DNA of 64,000 nt from Microbacterium terricola. Lineage in GTDB: Bacteria > Actinomycetota > Actinomycetes > Actinomycetales > Microbacteriaceae. Of this stretch, positions 45,847 through 55,017 are shown piece by piece (within the stretch, counting starts at the first letter, position 1; each line of letters begins with the position of its first letter). The position numbers and the translations under genes are program-made. The notes beneath the pieces were generated by a model, which was given only the letters and a program-made list of their open reading frames with translations, was not told the origin of the DNA and did not search any database. Where the stretch lies: positions 682,001 to 746,000 of the forward strand of contig NZ_AP027141.1 of NCBI RefSeq assembly GCF_027943945.1, read 5' to 3'.

Positions 45847-47142
45847 GTGAACCCCGGAGACATCATCGACCTGGAGCTCACCGGCGTCGCCCACGGCGGC
45901 GTCTTCGTCGGCCGCCACGAGGGCAGGGTCGTGTTCGTGCCCGACGTGCTGCCGGGCGAGCGGGCCAGGGTGCGGCTCACCGACACGGCCAAGTCGTCGT
46001 TCTGGCGCGGCGAGGCGCTCGAGGTGCTCGACGCGTCGCCGCATCGCCGCGCGCACGTCTGGCGCCAGGCCGACATCGACGTGCCGCCCGAGCACCGCCC
46101 CGGTGGCGCGGACTTCGGGCACATCGACCTCGCGCACCAGCGCGACCTCAAGCTCGAGGTGCTGCGCGACGCGCTGGCCCGCATCGGGCGGCTCGACGTG
46201 CCGGCGACGATCGGCCCCGCGCTGCCCGTGGTCTCCCCGTCCGGCGAGGTGCTCGCCGATGAGAGCGCCGACGGCACCGGCTGGCGCACGCGCGTCAGCC
46301 TGCACGTCGACGCGGACGGCGCCATCGGCCCGTTCGCCGCCCGCAGCCACCGCGTCATCGCCGTCGACGAGCTGCCACTGGCCACGCCGGAGGTGGCCCG
46401 TGCCGGTCTCGGCGCGCGCATCGCGAAGCCGGGTCGCATCGACCTCGTCCAGCCGGCCGACGGCAGGGTGCGGGTGATCCCGCGCCCCGAGACGACCCGC
46501 GGTGCGCGTCGCCCGCCCGCGCCGGCCGAGGCCCGCGAGACGGTGATCGAACGCGTCGGCGGTCGCGACTTCCGCGTCGACGCCGGTGGCTTCTGGCAGG
46601 TGCACCGCCTCGCTGCGCACGCCCTCACGACACTCGTGACCGACGCGCTGCGCGACACCACGATCGATCAGGACGCCGCCCACCTCGACCTCTACGGCGG
46701 CGTCGGGCTCTTCGCCGCCACCCTCGCCGAGCTCGGCGCGACCAGGATCGTCAGCGTCGAGTCCGACCCGCGTGCCACCGAGCACGCGGGGGAGAACCTG
46801 GCGGAGTGGGTCGGCGCGCGCGCCGAGACCGGCCGCGTCGACCGCTGGCTGACGGGGCTCGCGGCCACCGCATCCGCCGCGGAGCGCGAGCGGCTGACGC
46901 GCGGCGTCGTGCTGCTGGATCCGCCGCGAGCCGGCGCCGGCCGTGAGGTCGTCGAGCGCATCGCCGGTCTCGCCCCCGCGGCCGTCGTCTACGTCGCCTG
47001 CGATCCGGTGGCCCTCGCGCGCGACCTCGCGACCTTCCGCACGCTGGGCTACGAGACCCCCCGCGTGCAGGCCCTCGACCTCTTCCCGCACTCGCACCAC
47101 GTCGAGTCCGTCGCCGTGCTCACACCAGCCTCGCTAGCCTGA
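45847..47142 (+). CDS. TrmA/RumA-like RNA (uracil-C5) methyltransferase
   Basis: 431 residues. An N-terminal TRAM RNA-binding domain (DIIDLELTGVAHGGVFVGRHEGRVVFVPDVLPGERARV) is followed by a class I SAM fold (LDLYGGVGLFAATLAELGA). The catalytic region has VLLDPPRAGAGREV and VYVACDPVALARDLATF with the nucleophilic Cys. The terminal DLFPHSHHVESVAVL is characteristic. The FeS-cluster cysteines of RlmD are not apparent. GTG at 45847; GAAGCT ends six bases upstream. The target, rRNA U747/U1939-like or tRNA U54, cannot be told from the sequence. Confidence 0.9.
   Translation: MNPGDIIDLELTGVAHGGVFVGRHEGRVVFVPDVLPGERARVRLTDTAKSSFWRGEALEVLDASPHRRAHVWRQADIDVPPEHRPGGADFGHIDLAHQRDLKLEVLRDALARIGRLDVPATIGPALPVVSPSGEVLADESADGTGWRTRVSLHVDADGAIGPFAARSHRVIAVDELPLATPEVARAGLGARIAKPGRIDLVQPADGRVRVIPRPETTRGARRPPAPAEARETVIERVGGRDFRVDAGGFWQVHRLAAHALTTLVTDALRDTTIDQDAAHLDLYGGVGLFAATLAELGATRIVSVESDPRATEHAGENLAEWVGARAETGRVDRWLTGLAATASAAERERLTRGVVLLDPPRAGAGREVVERIAGLAPAAVVYVACDPVALARDLATFRTLGYETPRVQALDLFPHSHHVESVAVLTPASLA
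47135..47140 (+). promoter_or_regulatory. Leaderless -10 of the response-regulator operon
   Basis: TAGCCT ends six bases before the ATG at 47147. It overlaps the final codons of the methyltransferase gene. Confidence 0.5.
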
Positions 47143-47146
47143 TGCC

Positions 47147-47821
47147 ATGACCCGGGTTGCCCTCATCGACGACCACGAGTCCGTGCGCCTGGGGCTCACG
47201 GCCGCCTGCCTGCGGGCGGGCTCGGCCGAGGTCGTCTTCTCCGGCAGCTCGGTCGGCGAGTACCTGGACTGGCGCGTGTTCAGCAAGTCGCCGCCCGCTG
47301 ACGTCGTCGTGCTCGATCTCACCCTCGGCGACGGGACGACGGTCACCGAGAACGTGCACAACCTCGTGCGCGACGGGTCCAGCGTCATCATCCACAGCGT
47401 GGCCGATCGGCCGGCCGCCGTGCGCGAGGCGCTCGCCGCCGGTGCCGCGGGCGTCGTCAGCAAGTCGTCGCCGATCGACGACGTCATCGCCGCGGTGCGC
47501 ACGGTGGCCGCAGGCGAAGTGCTCAACAACGTCGAGTGGGCGAGCGCCGTCGAGGGCGATCGCGCCTTCGCCGACGCGCAGCTGTCGACCCGCGAGCGCG
47601 AGGTCCTCCGGCTGTACGCGGCGGGGCTTCCGCTGAAGGTGGTGGCCGAGCGCCTCGGCGTGGCGTACTCCACCGCCAAGGAGAACATCACCCGCGTACG
47701 CGTGAAGTACGTCGAGGTGGGCCGCCCCGCGCCCACCAAGGTCGACCTGCTGCGCCGCGCGATGGAGGACGGCATCCTCGCCGAGCCCGAGGCCGGAGGC
47801 GCGGGTGTCCAGGAGCGCTGA
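47147..47821 (+). CDS. LuxR/NarL-type response regulator
   Basis: 224 residues. The receiver domain has acidic residues D8/D9, phosphoacceptor D57 in VVVLDLTLGDG, Ser84 in IIHSV and Lys106 in VVSKSS. The C-terminal LuxR-type HTH reads LSTREREVLRLYAAGLPLKVVAERLGVAYSTAKENI. The phosphorylation residues are complete. The 3' end overlaps the histidine kinase gene by 17 bases. First gene of a three-gene unit with the kinase and a kinase-like membrane protein. The regulon is unknown. Confidence 0.9.
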   Translation: MTRVALIDDHESVRLGLTAACLRAGSAEVVFSGSSVGEYLDWRVFSKSPPADVVVLDLTLGDGTTVTENVHNLVRDGSSVIIHSVADRPAAVREALAAGAAGVVSKSSPIDDVIAAVRTVAAGEVLNNVEWASAVEGDRAFADAQLSTREREVLRLYAAGLPLKVVAERLGVAYSTAKENITRVRVKYVEVGRPAPTKVDLLRRAMEDGILAEPEAGGAGVQER

Positions 47822-49109
47822 GGCGCAGGCGGCCGCGGCCGCCGGATCCGCGGCCGCCGCTGACGCCGCTGATGCCGCGGCGCTCGACGACGCCTGGGGG
47901 CACATCCCGCACATCCGCGGCGCATCGACCGCACTCGGCTCGTTCACCCGCCGTCGCATCGAGCGCGTGATCACCCTCGCGGTGGGTCTGGGCAGCCTCG
48001 TGCTCGGCACGCAGGCGTTCGTGGCGGCCCTCGGCCCGAGCGAGGAGCTCGACGGCTGGCACCTGCCGCTGATGCTCATCGTGTTCGTGCCGCTGGCGCT
48101 GATGCTGCTCGCGTGCGCCGTCGGGCGGCTCGTCGCGCTCGCCGCGGGCGTCTTCGCGATCGCCTACCCGATCGCCCTCATGCTGTGGCCGCTCGCCACC
48201 GCAGGGACCGTGGCCGACCCCGCCAGCCAGCCGTGGATCTGGTACCTCGTCAACATCGCCACCGTCGCCGGCGTCCTGGCGTTCCCCGTGCACCTGCAGA
48301 TCGTGTGGACGGTCTTCGTGCCCGTGCTCTACGGGGTCGTGCGGCTCATCCAGGGCGGCTTCGCCCGCGACTTCTGGGTCACCGTGCTGCTGGACGTCTC
48401 GTTCGCCCTGATCCTCGGCGGCATGCTGCTGATGCTCGGCTGGATGTTCCGCTCCGTGGCGGCCGGTGTCGACGCGGCCCGCGGGCGCGCGGTGGAGTCG
48501 TTCGCCGCCGCGGCCGCCGCGGACGCGGCCGAGCAGGAGCGCGTCGCGGTCGCCGCGCTCATGCACGACAGCGTGCTGGCCGCCCTCATCGCCGCCGAGC
48601 GCGCCCAGAGCCCACGCCAGCGGGCCCTCGCCGCCGGCATGGCACAGGAGGCACTCACCCGACTCGCGAACACCGAGCGGGGCGCCGAGGAGGGCAGCGA
48701 CGCGGCGACGGACGCCGCCGCCATCGCCGACGGCATCGAGCACACCGCCGAGGAGCTGGGCGTGCCGCTGACCGTGGAGCGCAGCATCCCTCCGAAGGTG
48801 GAGGGCATCCCCGGACGCGTGGCGCGCGCCCTCGTCCTGGCGGCCGCGCAGGCCGTGGCCAATGCCGTGCAGCACGCGGACGGCGCCGGCCTCACGGTCT
48901 CGGTGCAGGGCGGTGTCGCTCCGGTGCGGGTGCGCATCGAGATCGCCGACACCGGCGGCGGGTTCGTCCTGGAGGATGTGCCGGAGGATCGGCTGGGCAT
49001 CCGGGCGTCGGTGATCGCCCGCGTCGCGGCCGTCGGCGGCACGACCCGCATCCGCTCGAACGCCGACGGCACGCACGTGCTGCTGTCGTGGCGGGAGGTG
49101 GACTCGTGA
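47805..49109 (+). CDS. NarL-family sensor histidine kinase
   Basis: 434 residues. An Ala-rich cytoplasmic N-terminus (about 1-50) is followed by about five to six membrane spans (55-215) and the dimerisation helix with the probable phosphoacceptor His254 (ALMHDSVLAALIAAER). The catalytic domain has N-box AAQAVANAVQHAD, DTGGGFVLEDV and LGIRASVIARVAAVGG. The H-box lacks the usual ERxRIARELHD arginines (ERVAVAALMHD). It partners the overlapping response regulator. The stop overlaps the next gene (GTGA). The stimulus is unknown. Confidence 0.87.
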   Translation: MSRSAEAQAAAAAGSAAAADAADAAALDDAWGHIPHIRGASTALGSFTRRRIERVITLAVGLGSLVLGTQAFVAALGPSEELDGWHLPLMLIVFVPLALMLLACAVGRLVALAAGVFAIAYPIALMLWPLATAGTVADPASQPWIWYLVNIATVAGVLAFPVHLQIVWTVFVPVLYGVVRLIQGGFARDFWVTVLLDVSFALILGGMLLMLGWMFRSVAAGVDAARGRAVESFAAAAAADAAEQERVAVAALMHDSVLAALIAAERAQSPRQRALAAGMAQEALTRLANTERGAEEGSDAATDAAAIADGIEHTAEELGVPLTVERSIPPKVEGIPGRVARALVLAAAQAVANAVQHADGAGLTVSVQGGVAPVRVRIEIADTGGGFVLEDVPEDRLGIRASVIARVAAVGGTTRIRSNADGTHVLLSWREVDS

Positions 49110-50131
49110 TCAGCGTCCGGCGCATCCTCGTCGTGCTGGGGGTGGCGTTCACCGCGTACCTGGCCGCGCGCGGGCTGTGGTGGACCGCGCCCGTGAACAA
49201 TCCGACGGTCGTCATCGTGACGCTCTGCCTCTACCTGTTCACCACGTGGCTGTGCATCTGGTGGGATCCAGGCCCCGCGCACGGTCCGCGCGGTCCGGGC
49301 GCGCTGCCCGTCTGGGCGTGCGTGCTCGCCCTGGCCAACGCGGTGATCGTGCCGAGCGCGATCGCCGTCGGGGTGGGCGCCGCCTCGCGCACCGCCGGGT
49401 TCGCCACCTGGTACCTCGGCGGCATCGGCGCGCTGATGACCATCGTGATGGTGCGCCGCCGGCCCTGGGTGGCGTGGGCGGGTATCGTCGCGCTGGCGAT
49501 CGCGTCGATGGCGTGGCTCGGCATCGTGTCGGCGCTCGCCCTCGGACTCGTCGGCTCCGCCGTCTGGGTGGCCGTCGCGCAGGTGCTGATGCTCTCCATG
49601 GACCGGGCCGCGAGCGACACCGCCCGGCTCGCCCAGCTGCAGCGTGCCGCGTCGGCGTGGCAGGCGGCGCAGACCGTCCGGCAGCGCGAACGGCGGGTGC
49701 AGGTGCAGCGCGCGCTCGCCGTGGCCGGCCCTGTGCTCAGCCGGACCGTCGCCGCCGGCGGGCGCCTGAGCGACGAGGACCGGGCGGAGGCGCGGCTCGC
49801 CGAAGGCAGCCTGCGCGACGAGCTGCGCGGAGCGCGGCTCCTCGACGACGAGGTGCGCGCGGAGCTCGAGCGCGCCCGCCGCCGCGGCGCCCACGTCACG
49901 ATGCTCGACGAGGGCGGGCTGGAGCACCTCGACGACGCCGCGCTGGCCGTCGTCCGCGGCGAGCTCGCCGAGACGCTGCGGGAGGCGCAGTCGGAGCGAC
50001 TGTTCATCCGCACCTCCCCGCACGCGTCGGTGGCCGTCACGGTGGTGGGCCGTTCCGGCGCGGGCCAGGCGCTGTCCGACGAGGATGCCGTCGACCTCTG
50101 GCGCGAGATCGAGCACCCCGCGCAGGACTGA
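49106..50131 (+). CDS. Kinase-like membrane protein, third component of the two-component operon
   Basis: 341 residues from a GTG that overlaps the kinase stop. About six membrane spans occupy the first 160 residues. A long charged helical part (RAASDTARLAQLQRAASAW onward) is followed by RDELRGARLLDDEVRAELERARRRGA and a small C-terminal alpha/beta part. The layout mirrors the kinase (membrane bundle, DHp-like helix, C-domain), but no H-box, N-box or glycine-rich ATP lid can be found. It may be a degenerate kinase that heterodimerises with or inhibits the true one. I do not recognise a named family. Confidence 0.7.
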   Translation: MISVRRILVVLGVAFTAYLAARGLWWTAPVNNPTVVIVTLCLYLFTTWLCIWWDPGPAHGPRGPGALPVWACVLALANAVIVPSAIAVGVGAASRTAGFATWYLGGIGALMTIVMVRRRPWVAWAGIVALAIASMAWLGIVSALALGLVGSAVWVAVAQVLMLSMDRAASDTARLAQLQRAASAWQAAQTVRQRERRVQVQRALAVAGPVLSRTVAAGGRLSDEDRAEARLAEGSLRDELRGARLLDDEVRAELERARRRGAHVTMLDEGGLEHLDDAALAVVRGELAETLREAQSERLFIRTSPHASVAVTVVGRSGAGQALSDEDAVDLWREIEHPAQD

Positions 50132-50141
50132 TCCCTCCGCG

Positions 50142-50186
50142 CGCTCCCCGCCCCGGAGGGGGAGGGGTGATTCGGGGCGGGGAGCG
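50142..50186. terminator. 14-bp GC hairpin between convergent operons
   Basis: CGCTCCCCGCCCCG (50142-50155) pairs perfectly with 50173-50186, 10 bases after the stop of the kinase-like gene. Without a T-run it is a strong-stem, non-canonical terminator candidate for the plus-strand operon. Confidence 0.6.
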
Positions 50187-50202
50187 GAGGTGAGATGAGA
50201 AG

Positions 50203-50238
50203 AGGCGAGGGGCGGCGGATACCGCCTGCCCCTCGCCT
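50203..50238. terminator. Second GC-rich hairpin
   Basis: AGGCGAGGGGC pairs with GCCCCTCGCCT, continued inward by GGCGG/CCGCC with a one-base bulge and an ATA loop, 16 bp in total. It works in both directions and could end transcription from the accD-accE side. Confidence 0.6.
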
Positions 50239-50388
50239 GCGAACGGTTACCCGAAAACCGTTCGCGGTGGCCGAACCTGGAACGTCGTCCTTGGGGGAGA
50301 CGACAGGCCAGCCGAACGCAGAAGCGTTCCAGCAGATCCAGTATCCGCCGGGCGCAAGAGGTGTGTCTGTAGGTATTTCGGGGGACAC
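50239..50388. ncRNA. Hairpin-dense segment, candidate structured RNA
   Basis: Successive inverted repeats fill this non-coding stretch. They are GCGAACGGTT/AACCGTTCGC (50239-50265), CTGGAACG/CGTTCCAG (50277-50332) enclosing GTCGTC/GACGAC (50284-50304), an alternative GAACGC/GCGTTC (50314-50329), and GTGTC/GACAC (50363-50388). Base composition is less GC-rich than the neighbouring genes and no reading frame shows the usual third-position GC bias. Read on the minus strand, two of the loops carry C-runs (CCCCC and CCCC). It could be a 3' UTR of accE, a small RNA of either strand, or simply stacked terminators. No known RNA family is recognised. Confidence 0.35.
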
Positions 50389-50401
50389 GACCGGCCGGGC
50401 G

Positions 50402-50628
50402 TCAGCCGCTGAACCGACCCCAGCCGATGTCCCTGCGCAGCGGCGCGCGCAGCGCCCTGCTGGTGCGCATCCACGCGGAGGTCGTCGGCTGCTCGTCCGC
50501 GACGGCATCGGCGGACTCGCGCGCGTAGTGCTCGGTCACGACGGCGATCAGCGCGCCGAGCTCCTCGGCGGTCGGAGCGCCACGGCGCACCTCCGCCGAC
50601 ACCGGCAGGTCCCCCGCATCCTGCGCCG

Positions 50629-50632
<4 letters not shown>
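50402..50632 (-). CDS. accE: Acyl-CoA carboxylase epsilon subunit
   Basis: 76 residues, a small accessory subunit that stabilises the AccA-AccD complex in actinomycetes. Recognised from [21 protein letters not shown] and the C-terminal [20 protein letters not shown] with its Trp/Arg pattern, and from its position. Its GTG overlaps the accD stop (GTGA). The sequence of epsilon subunits is poorly conserved, so position carries much of the weight. It converges on the two-component operon across a 270-base gap. Confidence 0.87.
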
Positions 50633-52218
<1,586 letters not shown>

Positions 52219-52225
52219 GCGTTCC

Positions 52226-52231
52226 ACCCTA
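52226..52231 (-). promoter_or_regulatory. Leaderless -10 of accD-accE
   Basis: TAGGGT ends seven bases before the GTG at 52218. Confidence 0.55.
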
Positions 52232-52335
52232 GCGGCGGGCTTCCGCCAGCGGTTGGAGGGTTCGCACAAGGGCTTCGGCTGTTCTGTGTGCTGTCGTTCC
52301 AGCATCCGGTCCGCCCGGGCGGGAGGGACCTCGCG

Positions 52336-52411
52336 CTTCGTGAGGAGAATCTGCAGTGTGAGGATGCTGGGCCGCCCCGATCTCCTCGGATCGCCGATTA
52401 TCCTCACGACG
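52336..52411. repeat. Hairpin repeat B, downstream copy (76 nt)
   Basis: Arms CGTGAGGAGAATC (52339-52351) and GATTATCCTCACG (52396-52408) form a 13-bp inverted repeat with one mismatch. The whole 76 bases align without gaps to 53396-53471 at 59 of 76 positions; the right-hand 50 bases match at 42 of 50. The right arm overlaps the last codon and stop of the DUF559 gene on the minus strand. Confidence 0.85.
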
Positions 52412-53282
52412 TCAAGAGGCGATACGGCCGTGCCCGCCGCAGGGGGCGGGGTTGGACGTGCAGACCCTGGGCGATCGCCGCAAGGATCTCCGCCTCCACC
52501 CGCGGCCACTCGTTGACAACCTGGTGGTAGTCGAACCGGAACACGGTGTAGCCGAGGGCCCGGAGCGTCCGATCGTGCGCGATGTCCTGCCGCCGCTGTG
52601 CGGCGTCCGAGTGGAACGCGAAGCCGTCGGTCTGCACGACCAGCCACGAGCCGATCAATGCGTCGACGTCGTGCCCCGCGATGGCCACCTGCTGGAGCAC
52701 CGGGATGCCGGCGCGCCGCACCCGGTAGACGAATCGGGTTTCGACGCCGGAGTCAGAGGTCGCGCGGGCCTCGTCCCGCAGTTGCCTGGCGCGGTCACCG
52801 CGCCACCTCGTCGCGACCAGTCGGTCTCGCGTCACGAGCTTCCGATTCAGCAGCGACTCCCACACCGCGAGGGCGTCGTCGTGGCCGAGGCAGGTTGCGG
52901 TCACCGCGAGCACGTTCTCGACGCGGTCGACGAGCCGGCGCCGCGGCAGCGGGACCGGTCCGACCGACCGGTGCACGTGGGCCCCGCGCGCGGTGATCCC
53001 GGAGTGTGGATCGAGCGCAAGGTGCAGGGTTGAATCATCTCCGGGCCGCCAGCCGCCCCAGAGCTCCACCGCCGAAACGCAGGTGAGGATGCCGCCGCTC
53101 CCGGCCGCGGTGCGCAGGAGGGGTGGCGCCGACGGGGCCAGCACCCACATCCGCCGCACGATCTCCAGTCCCTCAGCGCTCACCGCGGCGCGGATCGCAT
53201 CGGGGCGCCATCCCTGATCCCGCAGGTCGTGGCGGTGGATATAGCCGCCCGTGAGCAGGGGTCGGATTCTGCGCGAAGCCAT
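52404..53282 (-). CDS. DUF559-domain protein with AbiEi-like N-terminus (copy B)
   Basis: 292 residues. The N-terminal winged-helix region ([19 protein letters not shown], then VRRMWVLAP) aligns with that of copy A at 4816-5658. The C-terminal DUF559/Vsr-like domain has E181 (GVETRF), D207 (HDVDALI) and QxD at 217-219 ([10 protein letters not shown]), with His224 after it. The glutamate of the ExD/K motif in copy A is a glutamine here, a change that may reduce nuclease activity. The two proteins share architecture but little linear identity, so they are old relatives and not a recent duplication. The 3' end runs into repeat B, and a second copy of that repeat lies 113 bases upstream of its ATG. 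Function unknown. Confidence 0.78.
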   Translation of the reverse strand: MASRRIRPLLTGGYIHRHDLRDQGWRPDAIRAAVSAEGLEIVRRMWVLAPSAPPLLRTAAGSGGILTCVSAVELWGGWRPGDDSTLHLALDPHSGITARGAHVHRSVGPVPLPRRRLVDRVENVLAVTATCLGHDDALAVWESLLNRKLVTRDRLVATRWRGDRARQLRDEARATSDSGVETRFVYRVRRAGIPVLQQVAIAGHDVDALIGSWLVVQTDGFAFHSDAAQRRQDIAHDRTLRALGYTVFRFDYHQVVNEWPRVEAEILAAIAQGLHVQPRPLRRARPYRLLTS

Positions 53283-53395
53283 GGGGGCATGCTGGAGTCC
53301 CCGCGGTCATAGTGCGTGCGGCATCCGGCGGGTCGTGGACGGCCGAGCTCGCAGTCGCGTCTGGGGAGGACTCGCGGGCCGCGCTCTCGCCCGGG

Positions 53396-53471
53396 CTTCG
53401 TGAGTACTTTCGGCGGGGCGCGGATGCGGGGGCGCCCGGTTCCCCTCGATTCGCCGATTCTCCTCACGACG
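53396..53471. repeat. Hairpin repeat B, upstream copy (76 nt)
   Basis: Direct copy of 52336-52411. The right arm GATTCTCCTCACG (53456-53468) is the exact complement of the left arm of the other copy. Its own left arm is decayed (CGTGAGTACTTTC), so the hairpin here is imperfect. The rest of the 53283-53572 gap holds only the birA -10 and no other recognisable signal. Confidence 0.8.
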
Positions 53472-53559
53472 GGGGGCGCGGGGCGAGCGGGCAGACGACA
53501 GGGGTCGAGGGCAGGGGCTTCCGCAACCACGGGACGACCGCACGCGAGGGGCCCGCGGC

Positions 53560-53565
53560 TAGGGT
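53560..53565 (+). promoter_or_regulatory. Leaderless -10 of birA
   Basis: TAGGGT ends seven bases before the ATG at 53573. Confidence 0.5.
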
Positions 53566-53572
53566 GGAGGGC

Positions 53573-54352
53573 ATGGACGGATATCCACGGGCGGCGGCCC
53601 TGAGCCCGCGACTGCAGGTGATCGACTCGACCGGCTCGACCAACGCCGACCTCGTGGCCGCGGTCTCCCACGACCCTGGCGCGCATCCGCACCTGTCAGT
53701 GATGCTGACCCACGACCAGCGCTCCGGCCGCGGTCGGCTCGACCGGTCGTGGACGGCCCCGCCGGGCACCGCGCTCGCCGTGTCGGTGCTCGTGCGCGTC
53801 GGCGACCTGCCCGTATCCGCCCGAGGGTGGATCCCGCTCATCGCCGGCGGTGCCATGGTCCGTGCCGTGCGCGATCAGCTGCGCGGCACCGGCCACTCGG
53901 CCGAGCTGAAGTGGCCGAACGACGTGCTCCTCGACGGCGGGAAGCTCTGCGGCATCCTCGCGGAGGTGGTGCCGAAGCATCCGGAAGCCGTCGTCATCGG
54001 CGCGGGCATCAACACCACGATGAGCCCCGCCGACCTGCCCGTCGCGACAGCCACGTCGTTCGCGGCCATCGGCGTGACCGTCGACGAGGACCGCCTGCTC
54101 GCGGACTGGCTCACCGGTCTCTCCGGTCAGCTCGCCGCACTGGCCGATGCCGGCGGGGATGCCGGAGCCTCCGGTGTCCTCGAGGACGTGTCCGCGCTGT
54201 GCGCGACCGTCGGCGGCGCTGTCCGGGTGTCGCTGCCGGACGGGTCGACGCTCGAAGGCACCGCCGTGCGGATCGATGCGGAGGGGCGGCTCGTCGTCGC
54301 GGCCCCGGAGGAGATCCCGGTCTCCGCGGGCGACGTCGTGCACGTGCGCTGA
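53573..54352 (+). CDS. birA: Biotin-[acetyl-CoA-carboxylase] ligase
   Basis: 259 residues. It biotinylates the AMKM lysine of AccA. Catalytic motifs: STGSTNADL, SGRGRLDRSW (biotinyl-AMP loop), LKWPNDVLLDGGKLCGIL and IGAGINTT. The C-terminal SH3-like cap is present. There is no N-terminal HTH domain, so it is the monofunctional type and not a repressor. The open frame continues upstream through repeat B, but the ATG at 53573 with TAGGGT seven bases before it is preferred. It is divergent from the DUF559 gene. Confidence 0.94.
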   Translation: MDGYPRAAALSPRLQVIDSTGSTNADLVAAVSHDPGAHPHLSVMLTHDQRSGRGRLDRSWTAPPGTALAVSVLVRVGDLPVSARGWIPLIAGGAMVRAVRDQLRGTGHSAELKWPNDVLLDGGKLCGILAEVVPKHPEAVVIGAGINTTMSPADLPVATATSFAAIGVTVDEDRLLADWLTGLSGQLAALADAGGDAGASGVLEDVSALCATVGGAVRVSLPDGSTLEGTAVRIDAEGRLVVAAPEEIPVSAGDVVHVR

Positions 54353-54388
54353 TCGGCGCGGCACGCGTTCGACGCCTGGCCGACCGCC

Positions 54389-54394
54389 CACAAT
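54389..54394 (+). promoter_or_regulatory. Leaderless -10 of the PH-domain gene
   Basis: CACAAT ends six bases before the ATG at 54401. Confidence 0.4.
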
Positions 54395-54400
54395 GGACGC

Positions 54401-54949
54401 ATGAGCCAGCCGCCGACCGTGGGTGGGCGCCCCCTGACGCCGGCCTTCGGCGTACCGACCCCTGAGCTGCGGGTCGCGCGGTTCCGCGGTCACGCGCGAC
54501 GGCTCCTGTGGAGCGCGCTCGTGCTCATCGCCGTCGCCGGGGCGACGGGCTACCTCTACGGCAACCTCCCCGATCCGTTCGAGGACTGGATGCTGCTGGC
54601 CGCCGCCGGGGCGGTCGTGCTGCTGCTGGTGGTGCTGCCGTTCCTCGCCTGGTGGGCGCACACCTACACGATCACCACCCGCCGGGTCATCGAGCGCAGC
54701 GGATGGTTCGGAGCGCACCGCCGCGAGCTCAGCCACGTGCGCGGGTACACGATCCAGGTGCGCCGCGGCCCGCTCCAGCGGCTGTGGCGGGCCGGCACCC
54801 TCACGCTCGCGAACGGGGTGGATGAGCCGATCCGGATGCGCAACATCCCGAGCGTCCTGCTCGTGCACGAGGCCCTCGTCGACCAGATCGAGGTCAACCA
54901 GATCCTCGCCCACCGCGACGCGCAGCTGCTTCCGCCGCCGCTGCCCTGA
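54401..54949 (+). CDS. PH (bPH2)-domain membrane protein
   Basis: 182 residues. A short cytoplasmic N-terminus and two membrane helices (about 35-52 and 63-86) are followed by a bacterial PH-like domain starting HTYTITTRRVIERSGWFGAHRRELSHVR. RRGPLQRLWRAGTLTLANG and VHEALVDQI complete it. It resembles the YdbS/YdbT family, whose role is unknown. It lies between birA and purK, the order seen in several actinobacteria as I recall it. Confidence 0.85.
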   Translation: MSQPPTVGGRPLTPAFGVPTPELRVARFRGHARRLLWSALVLIAVAGATGYLYGNLPDPFEDWMLLAAAGAVVLLLVVLPFLAWWAHTYTITTRRVIERSGWFGAHRRELSHVRGYTIQVRRGPLQRLWRAGTLTLANGVDEPIRMRNIPSVLLVHEALVDQIEVNQILAHRDAQLLPPPLP

Positions 54950-55017
54950 CGCCTCGCACCGCACGGCACACGCGTGCGGCCGGCGTGCGCGAAGATGGAG
55001 GCGAGGGAAGGAGCGGC

